64,000 nt of DNA from Amnibacterium flavum (GTDB lineage Bacteria > Actinomycetota > Actinomycetes > Actinomycetales > Microbacteriaceae): NCBI RefSeq assembly GCF_003097495.1, contig NZ_QEOP01000001.1, forward strand, positions 1,364,001 to 1,428,000, in the 5' to 3' direction. Below, piece after piece: positions 25,407-34,506 of this stretch (its first letter is position 1; each line of letters begins with the position of its first letter). The notes under the pieces were generated by a model. It did no database searches. It was not told where the DNA came from and worked only from the letters and a program-made list of their open reading frames with translations. The translations under genes were made by a program, and so were the position numbers.

Positions 25407-26197
25407 ACGGCCCCGCCTCCTCTGCCGCGTTGCGCATCGGGGCGCCGGTCGCTCTCGGTGTCGTCGTGCTCGTCGCGTGGCAGCTGCTCGTCACGCTCGC
25501 CGGCATCGACGACTACCTGCTGCCCAGCCCGCTGAGCATCGTCGAGCAGATGATCGAGTTCTGGCCCGCGCTGATCGCCGCCATCGCCTCGACCGGGCTG
25601 AACGCGCTGATCGGCCTCGTCGTCGGATCGATCGTCGGCATCGCCGCGGCGCTCGTCGCGTCGCTCAGTCGTTTCTTCGACCAGCTGACCGCGCCGATCG
25701 TCGCCGCCCTCGCGGTCGTGCCGATCGTGGCCCTCGCGCCCGTGCTCAACACCATGTTCGGCGCCGACTCCGAGGTGGGGCGGCGCACGATGGCGGGCCT
25801 CGCGGTGTTCGTGCCGGTCTTCATCAACACCCTCCGCGGGCTGCAGCAGACGCGGCCCGTCCATCGCGACCTGATGCGCGCCTACGCGGCCACCCGGCCT
25901 CAGACCCTGCGGGTCCTCACCCTTCCGGCGGCGCGCGGGTACATCTTCACCGGCATCCGGATCGCCTCGTCGCTCGCCGTCATCTCCGCGCTCGTCGCCG
26001 AGTACTTCGGCGGCCCCCGCGGCGGTCTCGGCAGCCTCATCTCGACCTCGGCATCCACGAGCGCCTACGCCCGGGCATGGGCGTACGTGGTCGGCGGGAT
26101 CGTGCTCGGCCTGATCTTCTTCCTCGTGACGGCCGCACTGGAGCGGCTCGCCTCCCCGATGTCCCGCAGCCTCACGGTGACCGGGCGCAGCAAATGA
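25403..26197 (+). CDS. ABC transporter permease, SsuC/ThiX type (second copy)
   Basis: A 264-residue permease with about six helices. It starts with RIGAPVALGVVVLVAWQLL and has the EAA loop AYAATRPQTLRVLTLPAARGY, ending in AEYFGGPRGGLGSLI as in this class. It overlaps the ATPase gene by ATGA. It is clearly divergent from the first permease, so the pair is unlikely to be a recent duplication. It serves the same transporter, with the binding protein encoded 37 bases downstream. Confidence 0.9.
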   Translation: MNGPASSAALRIGAPVALGVVVLVAWQLLVTLAGIDDYLLPSPLSIVEQMIEFWPALIAAIASTGLNALIGLVVGSIVGIAAALVASLSRFFDQLTAPIVAALAVVPIVALAPVLNTMFGADSEVGRRTMAGLAVFVPVFINTLRGLQQTRPVHRDLMRAYAATRPQTLRVLTLPAARGYIFTGIRIASSLAVISALVAEYFGGPRGGLGSLISTSASTSAYARAWAYVVGGIVLGLIFFLVTAALERLASPMSRSLTVTGRSK

Positions 26198-26234
26198 CCG
26201 ACGCACCATCCACGCACCAGGAAAGGCAACTGAC

Positions 26235-27389
26235 ATGACCCACAGCACACGTCGTGCCATAGCGGTCGGGGCCGGGCTCCTCGCCTCGGCACTCGTCCTC
26301 TCGGCCTGCTCATCGCCCGCGTCGAACGAGGAGGGCGCCGGGGGAGGCGGCGAGGAGGAGCTGACCCCGGTCAGCCTGCAGCTGCAGTGGCTGCCCCAGG
26401 GGCAGTTCGCGGGGTACTACGCCGCACTCGACCAGGGCTTCTTCGAGGACGAGGGCCTCGACGTCGAGATCATCCCGAGCGGTGGCGACATCGTGCCCCA
26501 GGATGCGCTCGTCGCGGGCGACGTCGACTACGCGATCGCCTGGGTGCCGAAGGCGCTGGGCTCGATCGAGGCGGGCGCGAACATCACCGACATCGCGCAG
26601 ATCTTCCAGCGATCCGGCACCCTGCAGGTGGCATGGGCCGACAGCGGCATCGACTCGGTCGCCGACTTCGAGGGCAAGAAGATCGGCAGCTGGGGCTTCG
26701 GCAACGAGTGGGAGATCTTCGCGGCGATGGCGGCGGAGGGTCTCGACTCGACCACCGTGCAGATCATCACGCAGGACTTCAACATGAACGCCTTCCTCGA
26801 GGGCGACATCGATGCTGCCCAGGCGATGACCTACAACGAGTACGCGCAGCTGCTCGAGGCGACCGACCCCGACACGGGCGAGCTGTACCAGCCCGAGGAC
26901 TTCAACGTCATCTCCTACGAGGAGGCGGGCGGTGCCATGCTCCAGGACGCGATCTGGGCCGACACCGAACGACTCGAGAGCGACGAGGAGTACCAGGAGA
27001 CGACGGTCAAGTTCCTGAAGGCCGTCATCAAGGGCTGGGTGTACGCGGCGGGCGACCCCGAGTCGGCAGCCGACATCACGATCGCGGAGGGCTCCGGATG
27101 GGGTCTCAGCCACGAGCTGTGGATGGTCAACGAGACCAACAAGCTCATCTGGCCGTCCGACAACGGCATCGGCATCATCGACGAGGCCGCGTGGGACGCG
27201 ACCGTCGAGGGCGCCCTGTCGGCGACGAACGAGACCGGCGCGAAGCTGATCACCGAGGAGCCGCCGGCGTCCGCCTGGACGAACGAGTGGATCCAGAAGG
27301 CTCTCGATGAGCTGGAAGGTGAGGACCTCGACCTCACGGGCGCCGACTTCACCCCGATCGACGTCACCCTCACCGAGGGCGGCGCGTAA
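26235..27389 (+). CDS. NMT1/THI5-like substrate-binding lipoprotein
   Basis: A 384-residue lipoprotein. The signal peptide ends LASALVLSACSS (lipobox cysteine near residue 25) and an acidic Gly-rich linker follows. The NMT1 domain begins SLQLQWLPQGQFAGYYAALDQGFF, a wording shared with binding proteins for pyrimidine precursors, riboflavin-type and hydantoin compounds. GSWGFGNEWEIFAAMA and MTYNEYAQLLEA follow. The domain and cluster context suggest a pyrimidine, hydantoin or ureide ligand. The ATG at 26235 is preceded by AGGAAAGG. Confidence 0.9.
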   Translation: MTHSTRRAIAVGAGLLASALVLSACSSPASNEEGAGGGGEEELTPVSLQLQWLPQGQFAGYYAALDQGFFEDEGLDVEIIPSGGDIVPQDALVAGDVDYAIAWVPKALGSIEAGANITDIAQIFQRSGTLQVAWADSGIDSVADFEGKKIGSWGFGNEWEIFAAMAAEGLDSTTVQIITQDFNMNAFLEGDIDAAQAMTYNEYAQLLEATDPDTGELYQPEDFNVISYEEAGGAMLQDAIWADTERLESDEEYQETTVKFLKAVIKGWVYAAGDPESAADITIAEGSGWGLSHELWMVNETNKLIWPSDNGIGIIDEAAWDATVEGALSATNETGAKLITEEPPASAWTNEWIQKALDELEGEDLDLTGADFTPIDVTLTEGGA

Positions 27390-27436
27390 CACCACCGCCC
27401 GGACCCCCGCTCGCAAGATCGGATGTGCCGGGCAGG

Positions 27437-27645
27437 ACCGCACGTTCCGGCGTACGCATATGTCCGGAACGTGCGGTCACCGACACCAGGCGTTCCGGGC
27501 GAACGCGCACGTTCCGGCGGGCCCCACCCGCCGGAACGTGCGCGCGGTCCTTGGCTTCGTCCGCTAAGACTTGAACTGCAGGATCGTCGCGCGCACGTTG
27601 CGGCGTTCGGGGCCCGCCGCAACGTGCGACCTCGCCCGGAACGCC
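27437..27645. repeat. Nested palindromic repeats, three copies, before the aminotransferase
   Basis: Three hairpins lie in the 277-base gap after the binding protein. The first is ACCGCACGTTCCGG (27437-27450) with CCGGAACGTGCGGT (27464-27477). The second is CGCGCACGTTCCGGCGG (27504-27520) with its complement at 27528-27544. The third is CGCACGTTGCGGCG (27592-27605) with CGCCGCAACGTGCG (27615-27628), where TTCCGG has become TTGCGG and the partner changed to match. Outer arms GGCGTTCCGGGCG (27489-27501) and CGCCCGGAACGCC (27633-27645) enclose the last two. Confidence 0.85.
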
Positions 27646-27666
27646 CTACAGAGGAAGAAGAGAGTC

Positions 27667-28998
27667 ATGGAACTGGATGCCGAGCTCGGCGAGCGCGCCC
27701 ACGATCTCGACCGGGCGCACGTCTTCCATTCGTGGTCGGCGCAGGCGTCGCTCGATCCCATGGTCATCGCAGGCGCAGCGGGCTGCGAGGTCTGGGACTT
27801 CGACGGCAACCGCTACCTCGACTTCTCGAGCCAGCTCGTCAACACGAACATCGGCCACCAGCACCCCAAGGTGATCGCCGGCATCAAGGCGCAGGCCGAC
27901 GTGCTCGCCACCGTCGCTCCCGCGCACGCCAACCTGACCCGGGGCGAGGCGGCGTCCCGCATCCTCGCCCGCGCCGGCGACGAGTTCTCGAAGGTCTTCT
28001 TCACCAACGGCGGCGCCGACGCCAACGAGAACGCGGTCCGCATGGCCCGCCTCGTGACGGGCCGCGACAAGGTGCTCTCGATGTACCGGTCCTACCACGG
28101 CAACACCGGCGCGGCGATCGTCGCGACCGGCGACTGGCGCCGCGTGCCGAACGAGTACGCGCGCGGCCACGTGCACTTCTTCGGACCCTTCGCCTACCGC
28201 AGCGAGTTCTGGTCCGACTCGCCCGAGCAGGAGAGCGAGCGCGCCCTGCACCACCTCGAGCGGGTCATCCAGGCCGAGGGGCCCGCGGGGATCGCGGCGA
28301 TCCTCATCGAGACGGTTCCCGGCACCGCCGGCGTGCTGCTTCCGCCGCCCGGATACCTGGCAGGAGTGCGCGCGCTCGCCGACAAGTACGGCATCGTCCT
28401 GATCTTCGACGAGGTCATGGCCGGCTTCGGCCGCACCGGCGACTGGTTCGCGTTCCAGAACCCCGAGCTCAACCCCGAGGGCGTCGTACCCGACCTCATC
28501 ACCTTCGCGAAGGGCGTCAACTCGGGCTACGTTCCCGCGGGCGGTGTCATCATCCCCGCCTGGATCGCCGAGGCGTTCGACGACACCGTCTTCCCCGGCG
28601 GCCTGACCTACTCGGGCCACCCGCTGGCGATGGGCTCGATCGTCGCCACCTTGGACGCGATGGCGGAGGAGGGCATCGTCGAGAACGCCGCCCGTGTCGG
28701 CCGCGACGTGATCGGCCCCGGTCTGCGTGCTCTCGGGGAGAAGTACGACGTGATCGGCGAGGTCCGCGGAGTCGGTGTCTTCTGGGCGCTCGACCTCGTG
28801 GCCGACCCCGTCACCCGCTCGCCGATCGGCCCCGCCGAGATGGCGACCCTCAAGAAGGCGCTGCTGTCTCGGGGCCTGCTCCCGTTCGCCGCGGACAACC
28901 GCATCCATGTCGTCCCGCCCTGCATCGTCACCGACGCCGAGGTCGAGCGCGCCCTCGCGATCTACGACGAGGCGTTCGCCGAGTACTCCGCCCGCTGA
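27667..28998 (+). CDS. Class III aminotransferase, probably beta-alanine/omega-amino acid
   Basis: A 443-residue PLP enzyme. FTNGGADANENAVRMARL binds PLP phosphate, the aspartate lies in IFDEVMAGFGRTG, and the Schiff-base lysine in ITFAKGVNSGYVPAGG near residue 283. In this cluster it would convert beta-alanine (or beta-aminoisobutyrate), released by the nitrilase, to malonate semialdehyde. Sequence alone does not fix the amino donor. The ATG at 27667 is preceded by GAGGAAGAAGAGA. It ends the operon, separated from the transporter by the repeat-rich gap. Confidence 0.9.
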   Translation: MELDAELGERAHDLDRAHVFHSWSAQASLDPMVIAGAAGCEVWDFDGNRYLDFSSQLVNTNIGHQHPKVIAGIKAQADVLATVAPAHANLTRGEAASRILARAGDEFSKVFFTNGGADANENAVRMARLVTGRDKVLSMYRSYHGNTGAAIVATGDWRRVPNEYARGHVHFFGPFAYRSEFWSDSPEQESERALHHLERVIQAEGPAGIAAILIETVPGTAGVLLPPPGYLAGVRALADKYGIVLIFDEVMAGFGRTGDWFAFQNPELNPEGVVPDLITFAKGVNSGYVPAGGVIIPAWIAEAFDDTVFPGGLTYSGHPLAMGSIVATLDAMAEEGIVENAARVGRDVIGPGLRALGEKYDVIGEVRGVGVFWALDLVADPVTRSPIGPAEMATLKKALLSRGLLPFAADNRIHVVPPCIVTDAEVERALAIYDEAFAEYSAR

Positions 28999-29023
28999 CA
29001 CTCACCGCGCTCCGAGACCGATG

Positions 29024-29093
29024 TCCCGGACTCAGGCGCACGCCGCATCCCTCTGCAAGCGTGGCCGAGGACCCAGTGGTGACGAGTCCGGGA
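29024..29093. terminator. Long inverted repeat between convergent genes
   Basis: TCCCGGACTC (29024-29033) and GAGTCCGGGA (29084-29093) are perfect complements 50 bases apart, in the gap between the aminotransferase (ends 28998) and the LysR gene (ends 29117). It may act as a bidirectional terminator or be a relic of the cluster's repeats, since a GGATATTC follows as in copy A. Confidence 0.4.
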
Positions 29094-29116
29094 TATTCGA
29101 AGGGGGTGCTCCGGGC

Positions 29117-30001
29117 TCAGGGGGTGGAGGCGGCCAGGGCCTCGCGGACCGCGCCCACGGCCGGTGAGGTGCGCGCCGCCAGCCTCGTCGAGGTGATCAG
29201 GGTTCGGCGCGGGGCTCCCGGGAGGGGGAGCAGGTGCACGGTCGGTTCCTCGCCCGCCCAGATGAACTCCGGCAGCAGACCGACGGCGTTGCCCGACCGC
29301 ACCAGGCGGATGTGCGCCATCAGGTCCGCCGTCTCGTAGCGCACGTCCGGCTCCACCCCCGCGGTGCGGCACAGCTGCGTCGCCCACGCCCTGGAAAGGG
29401 TGCCGCGCGGCTCCATCACCCACGGCAGCCTCGAGGTGTCGGCGAGAGATCCCACCTGACCTGCCAGCGAGTCGGGCACCGCGAGCGAGATCGAGTCCGA
29501 CGCGAGCACGACGCGATCAAGGTCCTCGCGGAGGGGTCGCGTCTGACCGGGATACTCCTCGGCGATCACGAGGTCGAACGATCGCGCCGCGGTCTCGAAC
29601 AGCGCCTCCTCCGGCTCGCGCTGCTCCACCTCGACGCGCAGTCCGGGATGCCGGCCCGCGAGCAGCGTCAGCATGGCGGGCACGAGCGCGTGCGCTGATG
29701 ACTGCAGGGTCGCGACCCGCACGGTGCCCGCGAGCTCGGATTCGGACGACTGCAGCGCACCCTCGGCCTCCTCGACGAGGTCGAGCAGTCGGACCGTGTA
29801 GTCGCAGAGGATCTCGGCTCGCGCGGTGAGAGCGACCCGGCGGCCGCGACGCTCGAGCAGCGAGTGCCCGACCTCGCGCTCCAACAAGGCGAGCTGCTGC
29901 GAGATGAACGAGGTCGTGTAGCCGAGCGCCTCCGCGACGGCGCCGAGCGTGCCGCGCAGCTGCAGTTCGCGCAGCAGGCGCAGGCGGCGGATCTCGAGCA
30001 T
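29117..30001 (-). CDS. LysR-family regulator, probable putA regulator
   Basis: A 294-residue regulator. The N-terminal helix-turn-helix lies in GTLGAVAEALGYTTSFISQQ, followed by LALLEREVGHSLLERRGRR. The C-terminal effector domain has VRVATLQSSAHALVPAM and ends with RLAARTSPAVGAVREAL. The ATG at 30001 starts MLEIRRLRLLRELQ, the usual LysR opening. It diverges from putA across 148 bases and most likely controls it, with proline or a catabolite as effector. That role is inferred from position only. Confidence 0.88.
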   Translation of the reverse strand: MLEIRRLRLLRELQLRGTLGAVAEALGYTTSFISQQLALLEREVGHSLLERRGRRVALTARAEILCDYTVRLLDLVEEAEGALQSSESELAGTVRVATLQSSAHALVPAMLTLLAGRHPGLRVEVEQREPEEALFETAARSFDLVIAEEYPGQTRPLREDLDRVVLASDSISLAVPDSLAGQVGSLADTSRLPWVMEPRGTLSRAWATQLCRTAGVEPDVRYETADLMAHIRLVRSGNAVGLLPEFIWAGEEPTVHLLPLPGAPRRTLITSTRLAARTSPAVGAVREALAASTP

Positions 30002-30149
30002 GAGGACCTCCGGGGCGGGGACAGGAACGACCCACTCGATTAAGTGATGCTGAACGGTTCTGTTCATTCTTACGTACTTTCGCTTCACTGGCGGGATCCG
30101 CAGACTGGAGCCATCCCGCAAGGGATGCCCTGACCTCGAGGAGCACGCC
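30002..30149. promoter_or_regulatory. Divergent promoter region LysR/putA
   Basis: This 148-base gap has an AT-richer stretch around 30038-30090 (TTAAGTGATGC, TTCTGTTCATTC), unlike the surrounding genes. It should hold both promoters and the LysR site. No symmetrical T-N11-A box stands out clearly. Confidence 0.4.
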
Positions 30150-33100
30150 ATGACGATCACGACGCCGCAGGGACCGGGTGCGATGGCCGACGCGCCTGAC
30201 GACCTCTCGGAGATGGCCGACGCGGCCGTCCTGCTCGCTCGCGACTGGGCTGCCACCGCCGCGGGCGTGGCCCCCGACGCCTCCGCTGCACGCCTCGCCG
30301 GAGTGCTCGCCGACCCCCGCGGCCTGCCGTTCACGCTCGGCTTCGTCGACGGGGTGCTGCGCCCCGACGACGCCCGCATCGCCGCCGCCAACCTGCGCGA
30401 GGTCGCGCGGATCACACCCGCGTTCCTGCCCGCCTACCAGCGAGGAGCGATCCGCCTCGGGGCCGTCGCCTCCCGCGTCGCCCCCGGCATCGTCGTCCCC
30501 GCGGCGAAGTCGGTGTTCCGGCGAATGGTGCAGCACCTCATCATCGACTCCGCACCCGGTTCGCTCGGTCGCACCATCACCCGCCTCCGCCGTCACGGCG
30601 ACGCGCTCAACATCAACCTCCTCGGCGAGGCCGTTCTCGGCGAGCGCGAAGCCGCGCGTCGCCTGGCGGGCATCAAGTCCCTCCTGGCGCGCGACGACGT
30701 CGACTACGTCTCGATCAAGATCTCGGCGATCGCGCCGGCCCTGTCGATGTGGGCATTCGACGAGACCGTCGACCTCGTCGAGAGCCGGCTCGCACCCATC
30801 TACGAGATGGCCGCCGCCAGCACCGCGGCCGGCCGCCCGAAGTTCATCAACCTCGACATGGAGGAGTACCGCGACCTCGACCTCACGATCGCGGTCTTCA
30901 CGAGACTGCTCGACCGACCCGGGATGACGCAGCTGGAGGCCGGTATCGTCCTCCAGGCCTACCTCCCCGATGCCCTCGGTGCCATGCAGCGCCTCTCCGA
31001 ATGGGCGACGGCCCGTGTCGACGCGGGCGGCGCGCGGATCAAGGTGCGTCTCGTCAAGGGCGCGAATCTTCCGATGGAGGTCGTCGAGTCGCGGGTCCAC
31101 GGCTGGCCGCTCGCGACGGCGCCCAGCAAGCTCGCGACCGACGCGAACTACAAGCGCGTGCTCGACTGGGCGATGACCCCCGAGCGCACCCGCTCGATCC
31201 GCCTCGGCGTCGCCGGCCACAATCTCTTCGACATCGCCTTCGCCCGCACGCTCTCCGAGCGTCGCGGGGTCACCGGCGACGTCGAGTTCGAGATGCTGCT
31301 CGGCATGGCGACCGGCCAGGTCGCGGCCGTCCGCGCGGCCGTCGGACATGTCCTCCTCTACACGCCCGTCGTCGCGCGCGACGAGTTCGATGCGGCCGTG
31401 AGCTACCTCGTCCGCCGCCTCCAGGAGGGGGCGTCTCCCGAGAACTTTCTCTCCGCGTCCACGCGGATCACGAGCGACCCGTCGCTGTGGACGCGGGAGG
31501 AGACCCGGTTCCGGGCCTCCGTCGACGCCCTCCGCGAGACCCGAGGCGAGCTGCCCGGTCCGAATCGCACGCAGGACCGCACCGCCCCGGCCGCTGCGCC
31601 GCGCGGAGTCGACGAGCCGTTCGCGGGGGAGCCGGACACGGACCCCGCCCTGCCCGCCAACCGTGCGTGGGGCCGCGCCGCCCTGGTTCGGGCGACGACC
31701 AGCACCGCCGGCATCGAATCGGACGCGGACGCGCCCACCGACTCCGCCGGTGTGGATGCCCTCGTCGAACGCGTCCGCGCGGCCGGAACGGTGTGGGGAA
31801 CCCGCCCCGCCGCCGAACGCGCCGCCCTCCTCGAGACCGCGGCCTCCGCGCTGGCGGCAGGTCGCGATCGACTCATCGAGGTCTCCGCCTCCGAAACCGG
31901 CAAGACCATCGCCGAGGCCGACCCCGAGATCAGCGAGGCCATCGACTTCGCCCGCTACTACGCGCGTCAGGCGCTCGGGCTCGAGTCGGTCGACGGTGCT
32001 CGCTTCGAGCCGGTCGCCCTGACGCTCGTCGTCGGCCCCTGGAACTTCCCCGTCGCCATCCCGTTCGGCGGTGTCGCCGCGGCGCTCGCCGCCGGCTCCG
32101 CCGTCATCCTGAAGGCCGCCCCGCAGGCCCGTCGCACCGCCGCCGTGGTGTGCGAGCTGCTCTGGGCCGCGGGTGTTCCGCGCGATCTCGTCGCGCTCGC
32201 CGATGTGCCCGAGGATGAGACCGGGAAAGCGCTCATCACGCACGAGTCGATCGACCGGGTCATCCTCACCGGGTCGTTCGAGACCGCCGAGCTCTTCCGC
32301 TCCTGGAACCCGCGTCTGCCGCTCATGGCCGAGACGAGCGGCAAGAACGCCGTGATCGTCACGCCCGCGGCCGACCTCGACATCGCGGTCGCCGAGACGG
32401 TGCGGAGCGCGTTCGGGCATGCCGGCCAGAAGTGCTCGGCCGCGAGTCTCGTCGTGCTCGTCGGGTCGCTCGAGAAGTCGGATCGCTTCACCGCCCAGCT
32501 GATCGACGCCGTCACCTCACTGCGCGTCGGTCCCGCCGATTCGCCGCTCACGCAGATGGGACCGCTGGTCGAGGAGCCGGGGGAGAAGCTGCTCGGTGCA
32601 CTCACCCGCCTCGAGCCGGGGGAGAAGTGGCTCGTCGAACCGCGCCGTGTGAACGACTCGCTCTGGACGCCGGGCGTCAAGACCGGGGTGCGCCGCGGAT
32701 CCGCTTTCCATCGCACCGAGTACTTCGGGCCCGTGCTCGGCGTCATGACCGCGCCGACCCTCGCCGACGCGATCTCCATCGTCAACGAGACCGATTTCGG
32801 GCTCACCTCGGGACTCTTCACGCAGGACCCCGCCGAGCTGGCTCAGTGGCTTCAATCGGTGGAGGCCGGCAATCTCTACGTCAACCGTGCGACGACCGGC
32901 GCGATCGTCGAGCGCCAGCCGTTCGGCGGATGGAAGCGCTCGTCGGTCGGCGCCGGCACCAAGGCGGGCGGCCCGAGCTACCTCGCCGCACTGGGCGACT
33001 GGCGCGATGCGCCGACCGTTCGGACCGAGGAGCCCGGGATCAGCCCCGCGATCGACGCGGTCCTCGCCGCAACGGCTCCGCATCTCACCGAGACCGAGCA

Positions 33101-33626
33101 GGCGTGGCTCCGCGACGCCGCGGCATCGGACGAGTCGTCCTGGCGGACCGAGTTCGGCATCGCCCGCGACCGTCAGCAGCTCGGACTCGAGCGCAACCTG
33201 CTCCGCTACCTGCCCGTGCCCGTCGAACTGCGCGCCTCGCGCGATGCCTCGACGGCTCAGCTGCTCCGCGCCCTCATCGCCGCCCAGCGCGCAGGTTCGG
33301 TCGTGACGGTCAGCGTTCCGGACGGGGGAATCGCGGCGGCGCTCGGCGCGGTTGCGTCACCGCGCGTCGAGGCGGACACCGCCTGGCTCGAGCGGATGCG
33401 AGCGGAGACGCCCGCGCGCGTTCGGATCGTCGGCGGCGCCGCCCGCGCCGCCCTCGCAGACGATCTGGCGACCGCGGTCGCCGGTGCGCCTGATGTGTCG
33501 ATCCACGCGGGCGAGTCGGTGCGCGCCGGTCGCGTCGAGCTGCTGGCGTACCTGCGCGAGCAGGCGGTCACTGTCGTCGCCCACCGCTTCGGCGAGGCCG
33601 ACAGCTGGTCCGAGTCCGTCGTCTGA
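30150..33626 (+). CDS. putA: Bifunctional proline dehydrogenase / L-glutamate gamma-semialdehyde dehydrogenase
   Basis: An 1158-residue two-enzyme protein oxidising proline to glutamate. The N-terminal PRODH barrel (residues about 80-460) has DDVDYVSIKISAIAP, NLDMEEYRDLDLTI, IVLQAYLPDALGAM and RIKVRLVKGANLPME. The aldehyde dehydrogenase part (about 530-960) has the catalytic glutamate in MAETSGKNAVIV (near 727) and cysteine in GHAGQKCSAASLVVL (near 761). The last 190 residues form an extra C-terminal domain. No DNA-binding N-terminal domain is present, so it is not a self-regulating PutA, consistent with a separate LysR regulator. The ATG at 30150 follows GAGGAG. Confidence 0.95.
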   Translation: MTITTPQGPGAMADAPDDLSEMADAAVLLARDWAATAAGVAPDASAARLAGVLADPRGLPFTLGFVDGVLRPDDARIAAANLREVARITPAFLPAYQRGAIRLGAVASRVAPGIVVPAAKSVFRRMVQHLIIDSAPGSLGRTITRLRRHGDALNINLLGEAVLGEREAARRLAGIKSLLARDDVDYVSIKISAIAPALSMWAFDETVDLVESRLAPIYEMAAASTAAGRPKFINLDMEEYRDLDLTIAVFTRLLDRPGMTQLEAGIVLQAYLPDALGAMQRLSEWATARVDAGGARIKVRLVKGANLPMEVVESRVHGWPLATAPSKLATDANYKRVLDWAMTPERTRSIRLGVAGHNLFDIAFARTLSERRGVTGDVEFEMLLGMATGQVAAVRAAVGHVLLYTPVVARDEFDAAVSYLVRRLQEGASPENFLSASTRITSDPSLWTREETRFRASVDALRETRGELPGPNRTQDRTAPAAAPRGVDEPFAGEPDTDPALPANRAWGRAALVRATTSTAGIESDADAPTDSAGVDALVERVRAAGTVWGTRPAAERAALLETAASALAAGRDRLIEVSASETGKTIAEADPEISEAIDFARYYARQALGLESVDGARFEPVALTLVVGPWNFPVAIPFGGVAAALAAGSAVILKAAPQARRTAAVVCELLWAAGVPRDLVALADVPEDETGKALITHESIDRVILTGSFETAELFRSWNPRLPLMAETSGKNAVIVTPAADLDIAVAETVRSAFGHAGQKCSAASLVVLVGSLEKSDRFTAQLIDAVTSLRVGPADSPLTQMGPLVEEPGEKLLGALTRLEPGEKWLVEPRRVNDSLWTPGVKTGVRRGSAFHRTEYFGPVLGVMTAPTLADAISIVNETDFGLTSGLFTQDPAELAQWLQSVEAGNLYVNRATTGAIVERQPFGGWKRSSVGAGTKAGGPSYLAALGDWRDAPTVRTEEPGISPAIDAVLAATAPHLTETEQAWLRDAAASDESSWRTEFGIARDRQQLGLERNLLRYLPVPVELRASRDASTAQLLRALIAAQRAGSVVTVSVPDGGIAAALGAVASPRVEADTAWLERMRAETPARVRIVGGAARAALADDLATAVAGAPDVSIHAGESVRAGRVELLAYLREQAVTVVAHRFGEADSWSESVV

Positions 33627-33650
33627 GCGCCAGCTCCACGCGAACGCGGG

Positions 33651-34355
33651 TCAGGCCAGCGCGGCCGTGGCGCCCAGCTGGACCAGAAGGGTGTCGCTCG
33701 CGACGGCGACCGTGTCGAAGCCGAGAGCGGCGAGCGTCGCCGCCCGGGCGGGAGTGCCGCCGAACGCGCCGGCCTTGATCCCGGCTCGCTTCGCGGCGTC
33801 CACGATGCGGTGCAGCGGGGCGTCGGGACCGTCGGCCAGCAGCAGGGTGTCGAGTTCGACGCCGAGCGCGAGCGCGAGGTCGAACGGGCCCACGAACAGC
33901 ATGTCCACCCCCGCGGTGGCAGCGATCGAGTCGACATCGGCCAGTGCGGCAGCGGTCTCGATCATGACTGCGCACACCATGTCGGAATGCGGCGCCTCGC
34001 CTGGCGAGGAGTAGCCGCCGGCGAACGGACCCCAGCTGCGCGCTCCACGCGGCGGGTATCGTGTCGCACGTGAGGCTTGCTCGGCCTGGGCGCGCGAGTC
34101 GACCATCGGGACGACGACGCCCTGGGCCCCGGCATCGAGGGCCCGTCCGATGAGCCCGTCGTCGAGGGACCTGACCCGCACCCAGCGCGGTACGCCTCCT
34201 TCGGTCGCGGCCAGCAGGGAGATCATCTCGCTGTCGCCGAGGCGTCCGTGCTGCTGGTCCAGGACGATCCAATCGAACCCGGACGCGGCGATGGCGGCGG
34301 TGATCCCGGTGTCGGTGCCGAGGATCCAGGCTCCGCGTGTCAGTGCTGTAGGCAT
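33651..34355 (-). CDS. HpcH/HpaI-type aldolase
   Basis: A 234-residue class II pyruvate aldolase related to 2,4-dihydroxyhept-2-ene-dioate aldolase and 2-keto-3-deoxy-rhamnonate aldolase. It has FDWIVLDQQHGRL near residue 27, VVPMVDSRAQAEQASRATRYPPRGARSWGP (two adjoining blocks), the metal ligands in MIETAAAL and VGPFDLALALG. It should cleave or form a hydroxy-oxo acid with pyruvate. It ends 24 bases from putA (convergent) and diverges from the aminotransferase-HyuAB operon, so it may handle a carbon skeleton released there. Confidence 0.88.
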   Translation of the reverse strand: MPTALTRGAWILGTDTGITAAIAASGFDWIVLDQQHGRLGDSEMISLLAATEGGVPRWVRVRSLDDGLIGRALDAGAQGVVVPMVDSRAQAEQASRATRYPPRGARSWGPFAGGYSSPGEAPHSDMVCAVMIETAAALADVDSIAATAGVDMLFVGPFDLALALGVELDTLLLADGPDAPLHRIVDAAKRAGIKAGAFGGTPARAATLAALGFDTVAVASDTLLVQLGATAALA

Positions 34356-34506
34356 GATCGATTGTATGCAGAGCTCCCTCGCCTGCGCTCAAACAGAAAG
34401 TCACAGACGCCAGCGCCTTACATTTAGCAAGCTTGTAACAATCGGCGCTGTCATTCGACATATTTAGTTCGTACGGTGGGTGTACCCCCCCCGACGAAAG
34501 AGCACC
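34356..34506. promoter_or_regulatory. AT-rich divergent control region with TTACA-N11-TGTAA
   Basis: This is one of the least GC-rich stretches in the window. TTACA (34418-34422) and TGTAA (34434-34438) form an inverted repeat, and an ACATATTTAG stretch (34459-34468) may belong to the promoter of the plus-strand catabolic operon. It probably holds an operator, but no regulator gene adjoins it. Confidence 0.45.

Noticed and set aside
23683-26197. Thiamine-precursor or sulfonate importer
   Set aside because: The ABC types are shared with these systems, but no thiamine or sulfonate genes are nearby and the flanking genes are pyrimidine/hydantoin enzymes.
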